Shown: positions 17,810-27,144, numbered from the stretch's first letter. The stretch: DNA of 64,000 nucleotides from Syntrophomonas sp. UBA5314 (GCA_002410325.1 DHRK01000069.1:1-64000); one strand, 5' to 3'. Notes: a model not told the origin generated them from the letters alone. A program made the numbers and translations.

Positions 17810-18214
17810 TTATTCCCTTGGTTGTACGTTCGTGCGGATCCAATCGCAAATGGAGTCCAAGGTTGCACCAGGAGTGAATACGGCTTTCAGGCCGGCATCA
17901 TACATGGCCTGCATATCAAAATCGGGAATTATACCTCCCCCTACCACGATAATGTCTTCGGCATCCTGCTCTTTGAGCAGTTTGGTGACCGCCGGGAACA
18001 GGTAGGTATGGGCGCCGGACAGGCAGCTCAATCCTACCATGTCTACGTCTTCCTGGAGGGCGGCGCCTACAATCTGCTCCGGAGTCTGGTGGCATCCGGT
18101 ATATATAACCTCAAAACCTGCATCGCGGAAAGCCCGGGCTAAAACCTTGGCGCCCCGGTCATGCCCGTCAAGACCTGGCTTTGCAAGTAAAATGCGAATT
18201 TTTCTTTCTGACAT
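17810..18214 (-). CDS. B12-binding small subunit of the acyl-CoA mutase
   Basis: 134 residues, a stand-alone cobalamin-binding domain. The motif GLDGHDRG supplies the cobalt-ligating histidine, with GLSCLSGAH and VGGGIIPDFD completing the corrin pocket. It begins 24 bases after the large-subunit gene and precedes meaB, the standard order for two-subunit mutases. ATG 18214 is preceded by GGGGAGG. Confidence 0.93.
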   Translation of the reverse strand: MSERKIRILLAKPGLDGHDRGAKVLARAFRDAGFEVIYTGCHQTPEQIVGAALQEDVDMVGLSCLSGAHTYLFPAVTKLLKEQDAEDIIVVGGGIIPDFDMQAMYDAGLKAVFTPGATLDSICDWIRTNVQPRE

Positions 18215-18238
18215 ATTGCTTACCTCCCCACAAATTTT

Positions 18239-19918
18239 TTAGTAGATGCCAGGGTCGCGATATTCGCCGTAAACGTCGCGGTAAACGTCGCATATCTCCT
18301 GAACGGTGGCCAGGCTCTTAACCGCTTCAATGCAATAGGGCATGACATTTTCGCCCTTTTCACAGGCAGTCTTGATTTCTTTCAAACATTCAGCCACATG
18401 ACGGCTGTCGCGTTTATTCTTGACTGCCTGCAGGCGTGCAATCTGGTCTCTTTCGGTTGTCTCGTCGATCTCAAGGAAAGGTATTTCCACTTTGTCATCG
18501 GTGCAGTATTTATTGACCCCGATCATGATCTTTTCATTGGCATCAATCTGCTTCTGGAAGGTATATGCTGCATCGGAGATCTCCATCTGTGGGAATCCCC
18601 TCTCGATGGCGGCCACCATGCCGCCCATCTCGTCGATCTTGTGAATGTAATCCCAGGCCTTTTCTTCCATCTCGTTGGTCAGGGCTTCCACAAAGTAGGA
18701 ACCGGCCAGCGGATCGATGGTGTTCGCTACGCCCAGTTCCTCAGCGATGATCTGCTGGGTGCGCAGGGCGATCTGCACGGCGTGTTCGGATGGCAGGCAC
18801 AGCACTTCATCCAGGGAGTTGGTGTGCAGGGACTGGGTGCCGCCCAGAACTGCGGCCAGAGCCTCGGTGGCGGTTCTGATCACGTTGTTGTAGGGCTGCT
18901 GCGCAGTCAATGAGCAGCCCGCTGTCTGGGTGTGGAAGCGCATCCACCAGGAGCGCTGATCCTGGGAGTTGTAGCGCTCCCGCATCGCTTTGGCCCAGAT
19001 GCGGCGCGCGGCCCGCAGCTTGGCTATTTCTTCAAAGAAGTCGATATGGGAATTGAAGAAGAAGGACAACCGGGGGGCAAACTGGTCAACATGCAGGCCT
19101 TTGCGTTTGATAACGTCTTCCACGTATTCCATGCCGTCGCGCAGAGTGAAAGCCAGTTCCTGAACCGCGGTCGCTCCCGCTTCCCGGATATGATAGCCGC
19201 TGATGCTGATGGTGTTCCATTTGGGCACGTACTTGGTTCCGAATTCCACCGTGTCGCTGATCAGCTTTACTGAGGGATCAGGCGGGCACATCAGGGTCTT
19301 TTGGGCTATGAATTCCTTCAACATATCATTTTGAATGGTGCCGGAGATTTCGTCCAGGCCAATTCCGGCCATCTGAGCCGAAGCGCAGTACATGGCCCAC
19401 AAAATCGTGGCCGGCGGGTTGATGGTCATTGATGTGGAAATTTTCGCTAAGGGAATGCCTTTAATCAAAGTTTGGAAATCTTCGATGGTGTCAATAGCCA
19501 CCCCGCATTTTCCGCATTCACCCCGAGCTTTGGGAGAATCGGTATCATAGCCCATCAAAGTGGGGAAGTCAAACGCGGTCGACAGTCCAGTCTGCCCGGA
19601 TTGCAGCAGGTAATGCCAGCGCTGGTTGGTCTCCGCGGCGCTGCCCATCCCGGAAAACATTCTGAACGTCCAATATTTTCCGCGGTACCCGGTGGCCTGG
19701 TTGCCTCTCAAGAACGGATACTGTCCGGGATAGCCGATATCCCTGGCAAAATCCATATCTTTGATGTCATCCGGCCCGTACAGCCGTTTGATCTCCAGAT
19801 CAGAAACCGTTGTCCATTTGGGTTTCTGATCCGCATTCTTGGCCACGATTTTCTTTACTTCGTCTTCCCATTTGGATTTCATGGTCTTGGATTGCTCAAG
19901 AACTTCCGGTGTAAACAT
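18239..19918 (-). CDS. AdoCbl-dependent acyl-CoA mutase large subunit, isobutyryl-CoA-mutase-like
   Basis: 559 residues, the usual size of a stand-alone catalytic subunit. It uses 5'-deoxyadenosylcobalamin to rearrange the carbon skeleton of an acyl-CoA. Family hallmarks: YWTFRMFSGMGSAAETN, FDFPTLMGYDTD, SGTIQNDMLKEF and SISGYHIREAGAT (His243). In methylmalonyl-CoA mutase a Tyr and an Arg bind the substrate carboxylate; here the aligned residues are Phe88 and Gln206, the pair found in isobutyryl-CoA mutases. A methylmalonyl-CoA label would therefore probably be wrong; interconversion of isobutyryl-CoA and butyryl-CoA, or a similar non-carboxylated substrate, is more likely. Family assignment is secure; substrate is inference from two residues. 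ATG 19918 has GGAGGGG upstream. Confidence 0.93.
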   Translation of the reverse strand: MFTPEVLEQSKTMKSKWEDEVKKIVAKNADQKPKWTTVSDLEIKRLYGPDDIKDMDFARDIGYPGQYPFLRGNQATGYRGKYWTFRMFSGMGSAAETNQRWHYLLQSGQTGLSTAFDFPTLMGYDTDSPKARGECGKCGVAIDTIEDFQTLIKGIPLAKISTSMTINPPATILWAMYCASAQMAGIGLDEISGTIQNDMLKEFIAQKTLMCPPDPSVKLISDTVEFGTKYVPKWNTISISGYHIREAGATAVQELAFTLRDGMEYVEDVIKRKGLHVDQFAPRLSFFFNSHIDFFEEIAKLRAARRIWAKAMRERYNSQDQRSWWMRFHTQTAGCSLTAQQPYNNVIRTATEALAAVLGGTQSLHTNSLDEVLCLPSEHAVQIALRTQQIIAEELGVANTIDPLAGSYFVEALTNEMEEKAWDYIHKIDEMGGMVAAIERGFPQMEISDAAYTFQKQIDANEKIMIGVNKYCTDDKVEIPFLEIDETTERDQIARLQAVKNKRDSRHVAECLKEIKTACEKGENVMPYCIEAVKSLATVQEICDVYRDVYGEYRDPGIY

Positions 19919-20005
19919 CCGTTAACCCCTCCTTATTCTATCTCTGTCTTGATGGAAAACAATTTTGCCCTGGTTTCCAGATTTGCCAACTGTTCATCTA
20001 CTTGC

Positions 20006-20557
20006 TCAATACTCAATGCCTGCCCGGTTTTTGACTCCTGCCGCGTAGTGGTGCTTTACCTCTTTAACTTCACTAACCGTGTCAGCTAAAGCTTTCAAAG
20101 ATTCCGGTGCGTAGCGTCCGGTCATAACCAAATCCAACTCCGGGGGTTTGTTCTTGACCATTTCCAGTATTTCATAATCCGGCACCAGGCCAAAGTCCAT
20201 AACAACATTGATTTCATCTAATATAACCATGTCGTATTCGCCGCTTGCTATGATCTCTTTAGCCTTTTCAAAACCCTGCTGAGCCAGTTCCATATCCACT
20301 GTAGCCGGATCATCCCGCATTACAAAACTATCCAGTCCGAACTGGTAAAGCGTTATGGTCGGCAGGTACTTCCTTACTGCCAGCACTTCTCCATAGGCTC
20401 TCCCTTTCATAAACTGGATAATGCACACTTTATATCCCTGTCCGGTAGCCCGCAAGGCCTGCCCGAAGGCAGAGGTGGTTTTACCTTTTCCATCACCTGT
20501 AATAACAATAACCAGACCTTTGTTAGTTCCACTGTCACTGAACTTATCAATGGGCAA
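20006..20557 (-). CDS. cobO: Cob(I)alamin adenosyltransferase, CobO/BtuR type
   Basis: 183 residues from TTG 20557 (AGGAGG upstream at 8 bases; the GTG at 20566 overlaps that site). It transfers the 5'-deoxyadenosyl group from ATP to cob(I)alamin, making the cofactor used by the mutase encoded next. Motifs: P-loop ITGDGKGKTTSAFGQALR, VCIIQFMKG, and DMVILDEINVVMDFG. It is the first gene of the mutase operon, 87 bases ahead of the large subunit. Its leader holds two interleaved complementary segments (20594-20636). Confidence 0.93.
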   Translation of the reverse strand: MPIDKFSDSGTNKGLVIVITGDGKGKTTSAFGQALRATGQGYKVCIIQFMKGRAYGEVLAVRKYLPTITLYQFGLDSFVMRDDPATVDMELAQQGFEKAKEIIASGEYDMVILDEINVVMDFGLVPDYEILEMVKNKPPELDLVMTGRYAPESLKALADTVSEVKEVKHHYAAGVKNRAGIEY

Positions 20558-20593
20558 ACTTATCACCTCCTTTGCAATAATGATATCTATTTA

Positions 20594-20636
20594 GGAATGG
20601 CTGCTTGATTAAAGTAACCTTGCATTCCCAATCAAG
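20594..20636 (-). promoter_or_regulatory. Candidate pseudoknot or switching leader of the mutase operon
   Basis: Two complementary pairs interleave: GGAATG (20594-20599) with CATTCC (20623-20628), and CTTGATT (20604-20610) with AATCAAG (20630-20636). On the minus-strand RNA this is an H-type pseudoknot order, or two mutually exclusive hairpins, about 20 bases upstream of the cobO ribosome site. It does not match the cobalamin riboswitch consensus as I know it. Chance pairing cannot be excluded. Confidence 0.35.
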
Positions 20637-21184
20637 AGATGAGGACCCGCATTTTTCAAAGCATTTAAATTACTATTGTATGGATTTTAGCGGACTAAAA
20701 ACGTTGCATGTTTAAACAAAAGAAGGTTTTAAGAACAGGTGGTAGATAGAGACGAAATACCTTTAAGGCGATATGGTGCCGTAATTATTCTTGGATTTAA
20801 GGGTGCAAATCCAACTGCAGTTCACACCGACGGGGTTTTGACAAACAACAAAAGCCCCTCCAAAAGGGGCTCATGGCTCTCAAGTGCAGTACCTGTTATA
20901 CAATTGTTATGGTCATTTTAAAAATGCCCATGCTTATTATTAGATTATACGGGTTTAAGCGTCCTGTCAATTATCATAAGTCCTTATTATCAAAATGCAG
21001 TCTAGGGGCTGAATCAATTAACTCCGAATTATAGGATAAAACAACGTTTTACTTGCCATACCAGTTATTTCCTTACAAGTCAATTTTATTCTGAACTGGA
21101 AAAGGGACAGTTTTTGCCCTGGTCTTTCACAGGGTTATACTATCCCTTTCCGGGCTTTCATCTCATGCTGTCCGGATTAAAGTA
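20637..21184. other. Intergenic region between chemosensory and mutase operons
   Basis: About 550 bases with no convincing gene. It holds a TTTTAGCGGACTAAAA palindrome (20687-20702) and the minus-strand terminator at 20840-20871. A plus-strand frame from 20739 reads VVDRDEIPLRRYGAV, vaguely like the end of TnpB-type transposases (DRDxNAxxNI), but it is closed by a stop just upstream. I therefore do not call it a gene. Confidence 0.5.
20840..20871 (-). terminator. Rho-independent terminator, probably of the chemosensory operon
   Basis: AGCCCCT (20853-20859) pairs with AGGGGCT (20865-20871); on the minus strand the stem is followed by TTTTGTTGTTTG. It lies 313 bases after the last chemosensory gene. 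The long distance leaves room for a 3' untranslated region or a small RNA. Confidence 0.75.
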
Positions 21185-21640
21185 CTATCCTTCCAGAGCG
21201 ATGCTCATGGTTACAGATCCGGCCGCAGCTGTAAAGTCAATGACCAGGGTTTCAACCAGGCTTACCAGGGCGACTATGTTTTGGCCGCTGATCAGAGTGG
21301 GCGGACTCATAGAAACAGAATCGGCATCAAGCCCGGCCACGCTGTTGCCCGCCACCATGTTGGCCAGCTCGCAGAGAGCGCTTTTAGGCATCATGTCCAA
21401 TACGGCAATCTCCATGCCTCCCATCATGGTCGAAGCTATGTTACGGGCAGTCTGTTCCGGCATGGAAAGTACTATGTTGCCGTTCATCCCTCCGGTCATC
21501 CCCAGGAGAATGTTGACATCCTTATCAATTTCCAGGCGTTCCTTCTTACTGAGCCCGCTTCTTTTGAGATCAGACAGTCCCAGCATGCCGGTAACGTTTA
21601 GCAGCCCTGATATGAAAGCATTTATAAATTTAATGTCCAT
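21185..21640 (-). CDS. CheX-like chemotaxis phosphatase
   Basis: 151 residues. The CheC/CheX/FliY family removes phosphate from CheY-P. The active-site helix ALCELANMVAGNS has the conserved E and N three residues apart, followed by GN as in CheX. It has one such motif, as in CheX, not the two of CheC. The family fold is further suggested by MTGGMNGNIVLSMP. It is the last gene of the chemosensory operon, one base after a paralogue. The pair of phosphatases could act on the two separate CheY proteins of the operon. Confidence 0.82.
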   Translation of the reverse strand: MDIKFINAFISGLLNVTGMLGLSDLKRSGLSKKERLEIDKDVNILLGMTGGMNGNIVLSMPEQTARNIASTMMGGMEIAVLDMMPKSALCELANMVAGNSVAGLDADSVSMSPPTLISGQNIVALVSLVETLVIDFTAAAGSVTMSIALEG

Positions 21641-21641
21641 A

Positions 21642-22118
21642 CTATTGCGCCCCCTCTACCGCCACATTGACCTTGACCGGGCCGACATCCGTGTTAACTA
21701 CCAGTGACGAAGAGTTAACCCGGGCATTGAACATGGTCATTCCCATCCCGGTAAAAACACTGGGCGGAGTCAATCGAATCTGCAAGCCAGGCTGGCTGTT
21801 ATTGATCTCGGTAATGGCATTGCCGCCGATTATATTGCCCAGTTCCGCTCCTGACAACAGAACTTCTTCGTCGCCCGCCGATGAGTAGGGCTCGCCGGTC
21901 ATGGCACTGGCCATCTTTATGGCTGTTTCTCCGGGCATGTCAAGGATCAGGCGTCCTTTCCACCCACCGGTAAACCCCACCAGGACCGTGTAGCCCTGAG
22001 AGGTAAATTCATCGGGTTCCGGCTCCATCCCTCCGGTATTTACTTCAAATCCCAGCATGTCTTTCAAGTTCTTAATGGTTGCCTTTACAAAAGGAGCAAG
22101 TTGAGCGCTTAACTCCAT
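21642..22118 (-). CDS. CheX-like chemotaxis phosphatase, paralogue
   Basis: 158 residues from ATG 22118 (AAGGGGTG upstream; GTG 22127 is an alternative). The motif GAELGNIIGGNAI carries the E/N pair of the CheX active site, and FTGGWKGRLILDMP parallels the next gene. It is probably a phosphatase for CheY-P. It lies 16 bases after cheY. Confidence 0.82.
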   Translation of the reverse strand: MELSAQLAPFVKATIKNLKDMLGFEVNTGGMEPEPDEFTSQGYTVLVGFTGGWKGRLILDMPGETAIKMASAMTGEPYSSAGDEEVLLSGAELGNIIGGNAITEINNSQPGLQIRLTPPSVFTGMGMTMFNARVNSSSLVVNTDVGPVKVNVAVEGAQ

Positions 22119-22133
22119 CTGTGTCACCCCTTT

Positions 22134-22517
22134 TTATAGAATTCTCAGTATTTTTTCTATTATTTCATCCGGTTTGAACGGTTTGGAACAAATGTCGTTG
22201 ATTCCCCTCCGCCGAGCATCGTTGATAATGTCTTCATCACCCATGGCGCTCAACATAATAATCGGCTGCCCCGGATTTACAGCCTTGATGGCCGATGCAG
22301 CCTCCAGCCCGTCCATAACCGGCATGGTTACATCCATAGTTATTACATCTGCTTTTACGCTTGCGTACAGTTCGACCGCCTGCTTGCCATTTCCCGCCTC
22401 GGCGATCACCTGGAATCCCTCTGGTTCAAGCGCTTTTTTTATCATCTTGCGAGAAACCGGTGAATCATCGACCGCCATAACGGTAATGGCAGTCCCATCT
22501 GCTTTAATTCCTCTCAT
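22134..22517 (-). CDS. cheY: CheY-like single-domain response regulator
   Basis: 127 residues forming a single receiver domain. Acidic pocket in MAVDDSPVSRKM, phospho-acceptor Asp in VITMDVTMPVMDG, threonine/serine position in IIMLSAMGDE, and Lys in SKPFKPDEI. No output domain. It follows cheB and precedes the two CheX-like phosphatases, so it is probably phosphorylated by the operon's CheA. ATG 22517 has GGAGGGAG upstream. Confidence 0.92.
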   Translation of the reverse strand: MRGIKADGTAITVMAVDDSPVSRKMIKKALEPEGFQVIAEAGNGKQAVELYASVKADVITMDVTMPVMDGLEAASAIKAVNPGQPIIMLSAMGDEDIINDARRRGINDICSKPFKPDEIIEKILRIL

Positions 22518-22571
22518 AATTTCCCTCTCCCTCCTGAATTTGGCTTATTTCAGGAATAAACATTCTTTGAA

Positions 22572-23624
22572 TTACCTGCCCACTGCCCTGACGATTTCAC
22601 TGGCTATATCCCAAATTGGCGCAATGATCTCGGCACCTCCCCGCTTAATGGTATCGCCAGGCATCCCAAACACGATGGCGCTCTCTTCCGACTCGACAAT
22701 GGTAGCTCCCCCGGCCTGCCGGATGCGCAGCATGCTGTCAGCTCCATCATTGCCCATCCCGGTCATGATCACGCCAACCGTCTGCTTGCCGTAAACGCTT
22801 AAAACGGAATCCATCATCACACTTACCGACGGGACAAAAAGGTGCTCAGGACGGTTGGTCAAGCGGATAACCACATCTCCTCCCGAGTTCTTGACCACAT
22901 TCAAATGTCTTCCCCCGCCTCCGACATAGCAGTATCCAGGCTCGATCTTGGTGCCGGCCCGGGCTTCTACAACCTTTAACTGGCAGGAGTCCGACAGCCT
23001 TTTAATATAGGCGGCGGAAAAGTTGGCCGGCATATGCTGCACCAGGAAGAAAGCGGCATTTATATCCCGCGGAATATGGGGAAGCACTTCATAGATCATC
23101 TTCGGTCCACCGGTGGATATTCCCATAGCCACCGCCTTCATTACCCGGTTGCCGGTAGAGCTTACCCGCGCTCGGCGGCTTAAGGCAGTCGAAGGTTTGC
23201 GGGCCAGCCTCTCGGTTACCCGGCGGCCTCCGCCGCCCACCGCGGTCTTCACTTTGAAAACCAGCTCATCGGCAACCGTCTGCATATCGGAAGAAACCGT
23301 ACCTCCCGGCTTGCCTACAAAATCAAAAGCCCCCAGTTCAAGGGCTTCAAAGGTAGTTTGAGCCCCTTCCTGGGTAAGAGAAGAGACCATAATTACCGGA
23401 CAGATCTTTTCGCTCACTATGTACTGAAGAGCGGTTATGCCGTCTTGTTTGGGCATATTGACGTCCATGGTAATCAGATCAGGTTTTAGTTCCCTCGCTT
23501 TAACAACCACATCTTCGCCGTCCCGGGCGGAGCCGACTACTGTAATACCGGAATCTGACTCTAAAATCCTTTTTAAAGTTTTGCGCATTAGGGCCGAGTC
23601 ATCCGCTATCAAAACTCTAATCAT
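22572..23624 (-). CDS. cheB: CheB protein-glutamate methylesterase
   Basis: 350 residues with an N-terminal receiver domain (VLIADDSALMRKTL, Asp in LITMDVNMPKQDG) and a C-terminal methylesterase. The catalytic Ser is in GISTGGP, the His in VQHMPANF, the Asp in GMGNDGADSM. It removes methyl groups from receptor glutamates, opposing CheR encoded at the other end of the operon, so methylation-based adaptation is expected. ATG 23624 lies 10 bases after the preceding CheW gene. Confidence 0.95.
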   Translation of the reverse strand: MIRVLIADDSALMRKTLKRILESDSGITVVGSARDGEDVVVKARELKPDLITMDVNMPKQDGITALQYIVSEKICPVIMVSSLTQEGAQTTFEALELGAFDFVGKPGGTVSSDMQTVADELVFKVKTAVGGGGRRVTERLARKPSTALSRRARVSSTGNRVMKAVAMGISTGGPKMIYEVLPHIPRDINAAFFLVQHMPANFSAAYIKRLSDSCQLKVVEARAGTKIEPGYCYVGGGGRHLNVVKNSGGDVVIRLTNRPEHLFVPSVSVMMDSVLSVYGKQTVGVIMTGMGNDGADSMLRIRQAGGATIVESEESAIVFGMPGDTIKRGGAEIIAPIWDIASEIVRAVGR

Positions 23625-23633
23625 CAACCATTC

Positions 23634-25163
23634 CTACCTTTGCTTTTTTAATTTTGCCCCACTGGGAGCTGGCTCCGGGTTCCCGGTTTGGCTGATCTTC
23701 TCCAGCTTCTTCCACTCTTTATCCTGCAGCAGGTTCTCCAGATTGATCATCATGATCATTCTCTCCTGAAGGTTGGCTATACCTTCCAGGAATCGGTCGG
23801 CCCCCTGCGCTTCGCAGATATCGGGCGGGTTTTCTATGCGGTTTTTGCCTACCCGTAACACTTCAAGGACTGCGTCAACGATCATTCCAACTTTTTTGTT
23901 ATGAATATCACTTACTATAATCCTGGTGAATTGATTGTATTCCTTAGATTCAAGCTCGAACCGTTTGCGCAGATCGATAACCGGTATTACCTCGCCGCGC
24001 AGATTGACAACCCCTTCGACATATCGAGGAGCCCGGGGTACTTTGGTGATTTTCGATAGGCGGTTGATTTCCTGCACCTGGGTAATGCGTATTCCATACT
24101 GCCCGGAAGCCAGGCTGAATACAACCATCTGTTCCTCGTCAGTCTCGTCGATACTAAACCGGTTATTCACAAGCTCCTCCCCACTGCCAGGCCCCGGTTG
24201 GCTGATCTCCTCTAAAACCGGCTGGCTGATAATGTCATGCAAGTCCATCAACATGATGATCCGCTGGCCGTCTTCCAGACGGGCGATTCCGGTAATGTTG
24301 GCCCCACCATCATGGCCTGTCATTTGCGGGGGTGGGAATATTTTGGTCAAGGGCACCCGCATTACTTCAAAGACCCGGTCTACGGTTAAACCGATCAGGC
24401 AGCCCTGAACATCAACCACCACTACCCGGGTACTGTCAGTGACTTCTTGGGAGCCGGTTCCCAGTTTGCTGCGCAGGTCGACCACCGGTATCAAGTAATC
24501 CCGGAGCGATATAATTCCGGTAATATAATACGGAACATTGGGTACTTTAACGATATCGGGAAAACGGATGATCTCCTTGACTTTATTGATCTCCAGACCG
24601 AATTCTTCGCTGCCGACCTGGAACGATACCAGCAGCACATCCTCTTCCGATTGCTTAGCTTCTATTCCCTTGACAGGCTCATCCCGGATATGGTCATCAA
24701 AGGCGGGAGCCCGGCCTTCGCATAGGAAGCTGCTGTCCAGGATCATGACCAGCTTTTGGCCGTTGTTCAACTTGAGGACTCCGCTTATTGAAGCCCGGTC
24801 GGTCCCTTCCGCCAGACTTCCCGGGGCTGCCCCTATGGTTCGTCTGTCTACCCGCAGCACCTGCGAAACTGAATCGACATCAAGTCCTGCCCTCTGGCCA
24901 TTTACATCCACAATAATTACCCGTTGAAAATCATCTGAGTCCCTTTTGGACATACCGAACCGGCTTCGGGTGTCAATGATGGGCAGTATCTTTCCCCGGA
25001 GATTGGCAACCCCCTCAATGTACGCCGCGGTTTTTGGCACTTTGGTAATTTCGGGCAGGCGGATTATTTCTTGTACCTCCATGATGTCAATACCAAAACT
25101 CTCATCGCCCAGATTAAAGGTGACCAACTGCATCTCCGCCCCTGGGGAAGCCGCATTCTTCAT
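23634..25163 (-). CDS. Triple-domain CheW coupling protein, pair 1
   Basis: 509 residues from ATG 25163 (GGAGG, 8 bases upstream), three CheW domains in tandem. Each starts with a variant of LVTFNLGDESFGIDIMEV and carries VRG or NLRGxILPIID-like strands: about residues 10-160, 180-325 and 355-495. CheW domains link receptors to CheA. Three domains on one chain could bridge several receptor tips or array units. It follows its MCP partner by 10 bases. The other two copies (27269-28811, 30979-32523) share this layout. Confidence 0.92.
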   Translation of the reverse strand: MKNAASPGAEMQLVTFNLGDESFGIDIMEVQEIIRLPEITKVPKTAAYIEGVANLRGKILPIIDTRSRFGMSKRDSDDFQRVIIVDVNGQRAGLDVDSVSQVLRVDRRTIGAAPGSLAEGTDRASISGVLKLNNGQKLVMILDSSFLCEGRAPAFDDHIRDEPVKGIEAKQSEEDVLLVSFQVGSEEFGLEINKVKEIIRFPDIVKVPNVPYYITGIISLRDYLIPVVDLRSKLGTGSQEVTDSTRVVVVDVQGCLIGLTVDRVFEVMRVPLTKIFPPPQMTGHDGGANITGIARLEDGQRIIMLMDLHDIISQPVLEEISQPGPGSGEELVNNRFSIDETDEEQMVVFSLASGQYGIRITQVQEINRLSKITKVPRAPRYVEGVVNLRGEVIPVIDLRKRFELESKEYNQFTRIIVSDIHNKKVGMIVDAVLEVLRVGKNRIENPPDICEAQGADRFLEGIANLQERMIMMINLENLLQDKEWKKLEKISQTGNPEPAPSGAKLKKQR

Positions 25164-25197
25164 AAAGCGTCCCTCCTTAAAAGCCAATCGCCTCTAA

Positions 25198-27144
25198 TCA
25201 AGCCATCTGCATTTCATCGGCAATTGATGCTATTTCCTCAATGGAACTGGCCAACTCATCAATGGCTTTGGCCTGCTCCTGTCCCACCTGGGAGGCTTCC
25301 TGAACTTCATTGTTTACCTGCTCTACGATCTGGGATACTTCTTTGACCTGCTGTTCATTTACGGCTACCGCATCTTTAATAGCGTTGGCACCGACATAGA
25401 AGTTGCCCCGGATCTTGTCAATCTCCTCCAGAGCTACGGTTACGACCCCATTTTTTTGGACGGCGACCTGTATATAACCGGTGGCCTCCTTGGACGCGCT
25501 CTCCGACTGGGTAATATCCCCCAAAACCCGTCCCATCTGGTTCTGAATTTCCCTGACCAGGTCCTTTATCTTGTCGCCATTTTCGGCTGACTCGCTGGCC
25601 AGATTGCGAATGTCACCGGCTACCACGGAAAAGCCCCGGCCGTGCTCTCCAGCAGTGGCTGCTTCCACAAACCCGTTCACGGCCAGCATATTGGTCTGAA
25701 TGGAGACGTTCTGGATAGTATCCACGATCTTTTCAATGCGCCGGATCTTATCCTGCAGCTTTTCCAGCGACGCATTGGTGGCTCCATAGGTTTCATTGCT
25801 GGCCGTTAAGCGCTTGGCCATCTTCCAGGCAAATTTCATGATCTCCTGCCATTTTTCAGTGGCCTTGGCCCGGTGCTCCCCGGAAGTGACAGCATTGGCG
25901 TAAAGTTCCTCATATTCCCTGGCACAGGTTTCGGTAAGCGAAGCCGCGGCAACAGTTTCCTGGTTTATGACCCGGGCCGCTTCGCTCAACTGCATAATTC
26001 CGCTGGCGATCTGGGTGGCGGTACTGCTCAATTCTTCAATATTGGCCGATAACTGCTCGGCGGTGGCCGCCACTTCTTCCGCTGACTTATTTATATTGTT
26101 TGATGTTTTCAGATCTTCGGCCATTTCGCTCAGCTCCTGACTGGCGATATTAACCTCGGCCAGGGCTTTGCTCTGTTCGGCAACCGCTTTGGCTATTTCC
26201 CTGGTCCCACCGGCGGCCTCTTCGGTGGCTGAAGCAATGCTCTCACAGCCGGCGGTCAACTGCTTGGCATTGTTCCCCAGCTTTTTGCATAATTCCATAA
26301 TTTTTTGATTGCCCGAGCTGTATATTGTGATCTCCTCGCCCACCCCGGTCATATCAACTACTGATTGCGTCAAATCACCGGCCAGGGAGTTAAATTCACC
26401 CACCGTTTTATTTATATCTTCCACGACTTCATTGACCCCGGTGCGAATCTCATCTACCACCCCGCGAATATCCCGGGCCGAGCGTTCCGATATTTCCGCC
26501 AGGTTGCGCACCTCATCGGCCACAACTGCAAAGCCCCGGCCGTGTTCACCAGCCCGGGCCGCTTCTATCGCCGCGTTAAGAGCCAAAAGATTGGTCTGGT
26601 CGGCAATCATCACCACCGCTTTGACGATGTCCCCGATTCTCTGGGACTGTTCTTCCAGTTCTCTGATGCGCTGGGCGGACTGGGAATTCTTGTCCGCAGC
26701 CACCTTGACCAGCCCGGCCATATTGTCCATGGTTTGGATGGACTCCTTGGATGCTTTGACAGCCGCGTCGCCCTCCCGGATCAGATCCACCATGACATTC
26801 CACAAATCAAGTGTTCCGGCATCCATTTGATTGCTGGCCTCTCGCATCTTTTCCGAATTGACTCCAGCCTGCTCAGCCGCCCCGGTAACCTCCTCCATCA
26901 GCCTGGAGAATTCCTGGGCAGCGGCACTGGATTCCTCAACTCCGGCTACCAGCTGTTCGGAAGCTGAAGCTATCCTTTCCGCCATAGCCGACTGTTTGGC
27001 CATGTTTCGGGCACGGGCCTTTTCCTGGGCCATTTTTCTGGCCAGTTCCCTCTTTTTGGAGATGTCGTCGCTTTCTTCCGCTTTCACCGCAATGCCGGTT
27101 CTCTCTCCTGCCGCTTTGGTCGGTCTTGCCAGTTTCTTTGCCAT
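25198..27144 (-). CDS. Soluble chemoreceptor with two signalling tips, pair 1
   Basis: 648 residues with no membrane segment, signal peptide or recognisable sensor domain. Nearly the whole chain is helical coiled coil. Two MCP hairpin tips are visible: residues about 180-215 ([20 protein letters not shown]) and about 480-515 ([20 protein letters not shown]). The first is canonical; the second changes NAAIEAAR to NGFVEAAT. A basic N-terminus (KKLARPTK, then [15 protein letters not shown]) is shared by all three paralogues and might bind another array part. Ordinary receptors have a single tip, so this is an unusual double receptor. No pentapeptide tether for CheR at the end (ADEMQMA). Confidence 0.93.
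   Translation of the reverse strand: MAKKLARPTKAAGERTGIAVKAEESDDISKKRELARKMAQEKARARNMAKQSAMAERIASASEQLVAGVEESSAAAQEFSRLMEEVTGAAEQAGVNSEKMREASNQMDAGTLDLWNVMVDLIREGDAAVKASKESIQTMDNMAGLVKVAADKNSQSAQRIRELEEQSQRIGDIVKAVVMIADQTNLLALNAAIEAARAGEHGRGFAVVADEVRNLAEISERSARDIRGVVDEIRTGVNEVVEDINKTVGEFNSLAGDLTQSVVDMTGVGEEITIYSSGNQKIMELCKKLGNNAKQLTAGCESIASATEEAAGGTREIAKAVAEQSKALAEVNIASQELSEMAEDLKTSNNINKSAEEVAATAEQLSANIEELSSTATQIASGIMQLSEAARVINQETVAAASLTETCAREYEELYANAVTSGEHRAKATEKWQEIMKFAWKMAKRLTASNETYGATNASLEKLQDKIRRIEKIVDTIQNVSIQTNMLAVNGFVEAATAGEHGRGFSVVAGDIRNLASESAENGDKIKDLVREIQNQMGRVLGDITQSESASKEATGYIQVAVQKNGVVTVALEEIDKIRGNFYVGANAIKDAVAVNEQQVKEVSQIVEQVNNEVQEASQVGQEQAKAIDELASSIEEIASIADEMQMA

Noticed and set aside
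18239..19918. Naming the large subunit methylmalonyl-CoA mutase, as neighbours MeaB and adenosyltransferase would suggest.
   Set aside because: Phe88 and Gln206 replace the carboxylate-binding Tyr and Arg, and these neighbours also accompany isobutyryl-CoA mutases.
20760..20840. GGTGCAAATCC stretch resembling part of a cobalamin riboswitch core.
   Set aside because: The B12 box and the other conserved arms are missing, and it lies on the opposite strand from the mutase operon.
20739..20918. Plus-strand frame reading VVDRDEIPLRRYGAV, reminiscent of the DRDxNA end of TnpB transposases.
   Set aside because: It is stopped just upstream, lacks the NA of the motif and has no other TnpB segment nearby; the likeness is too weak to call.
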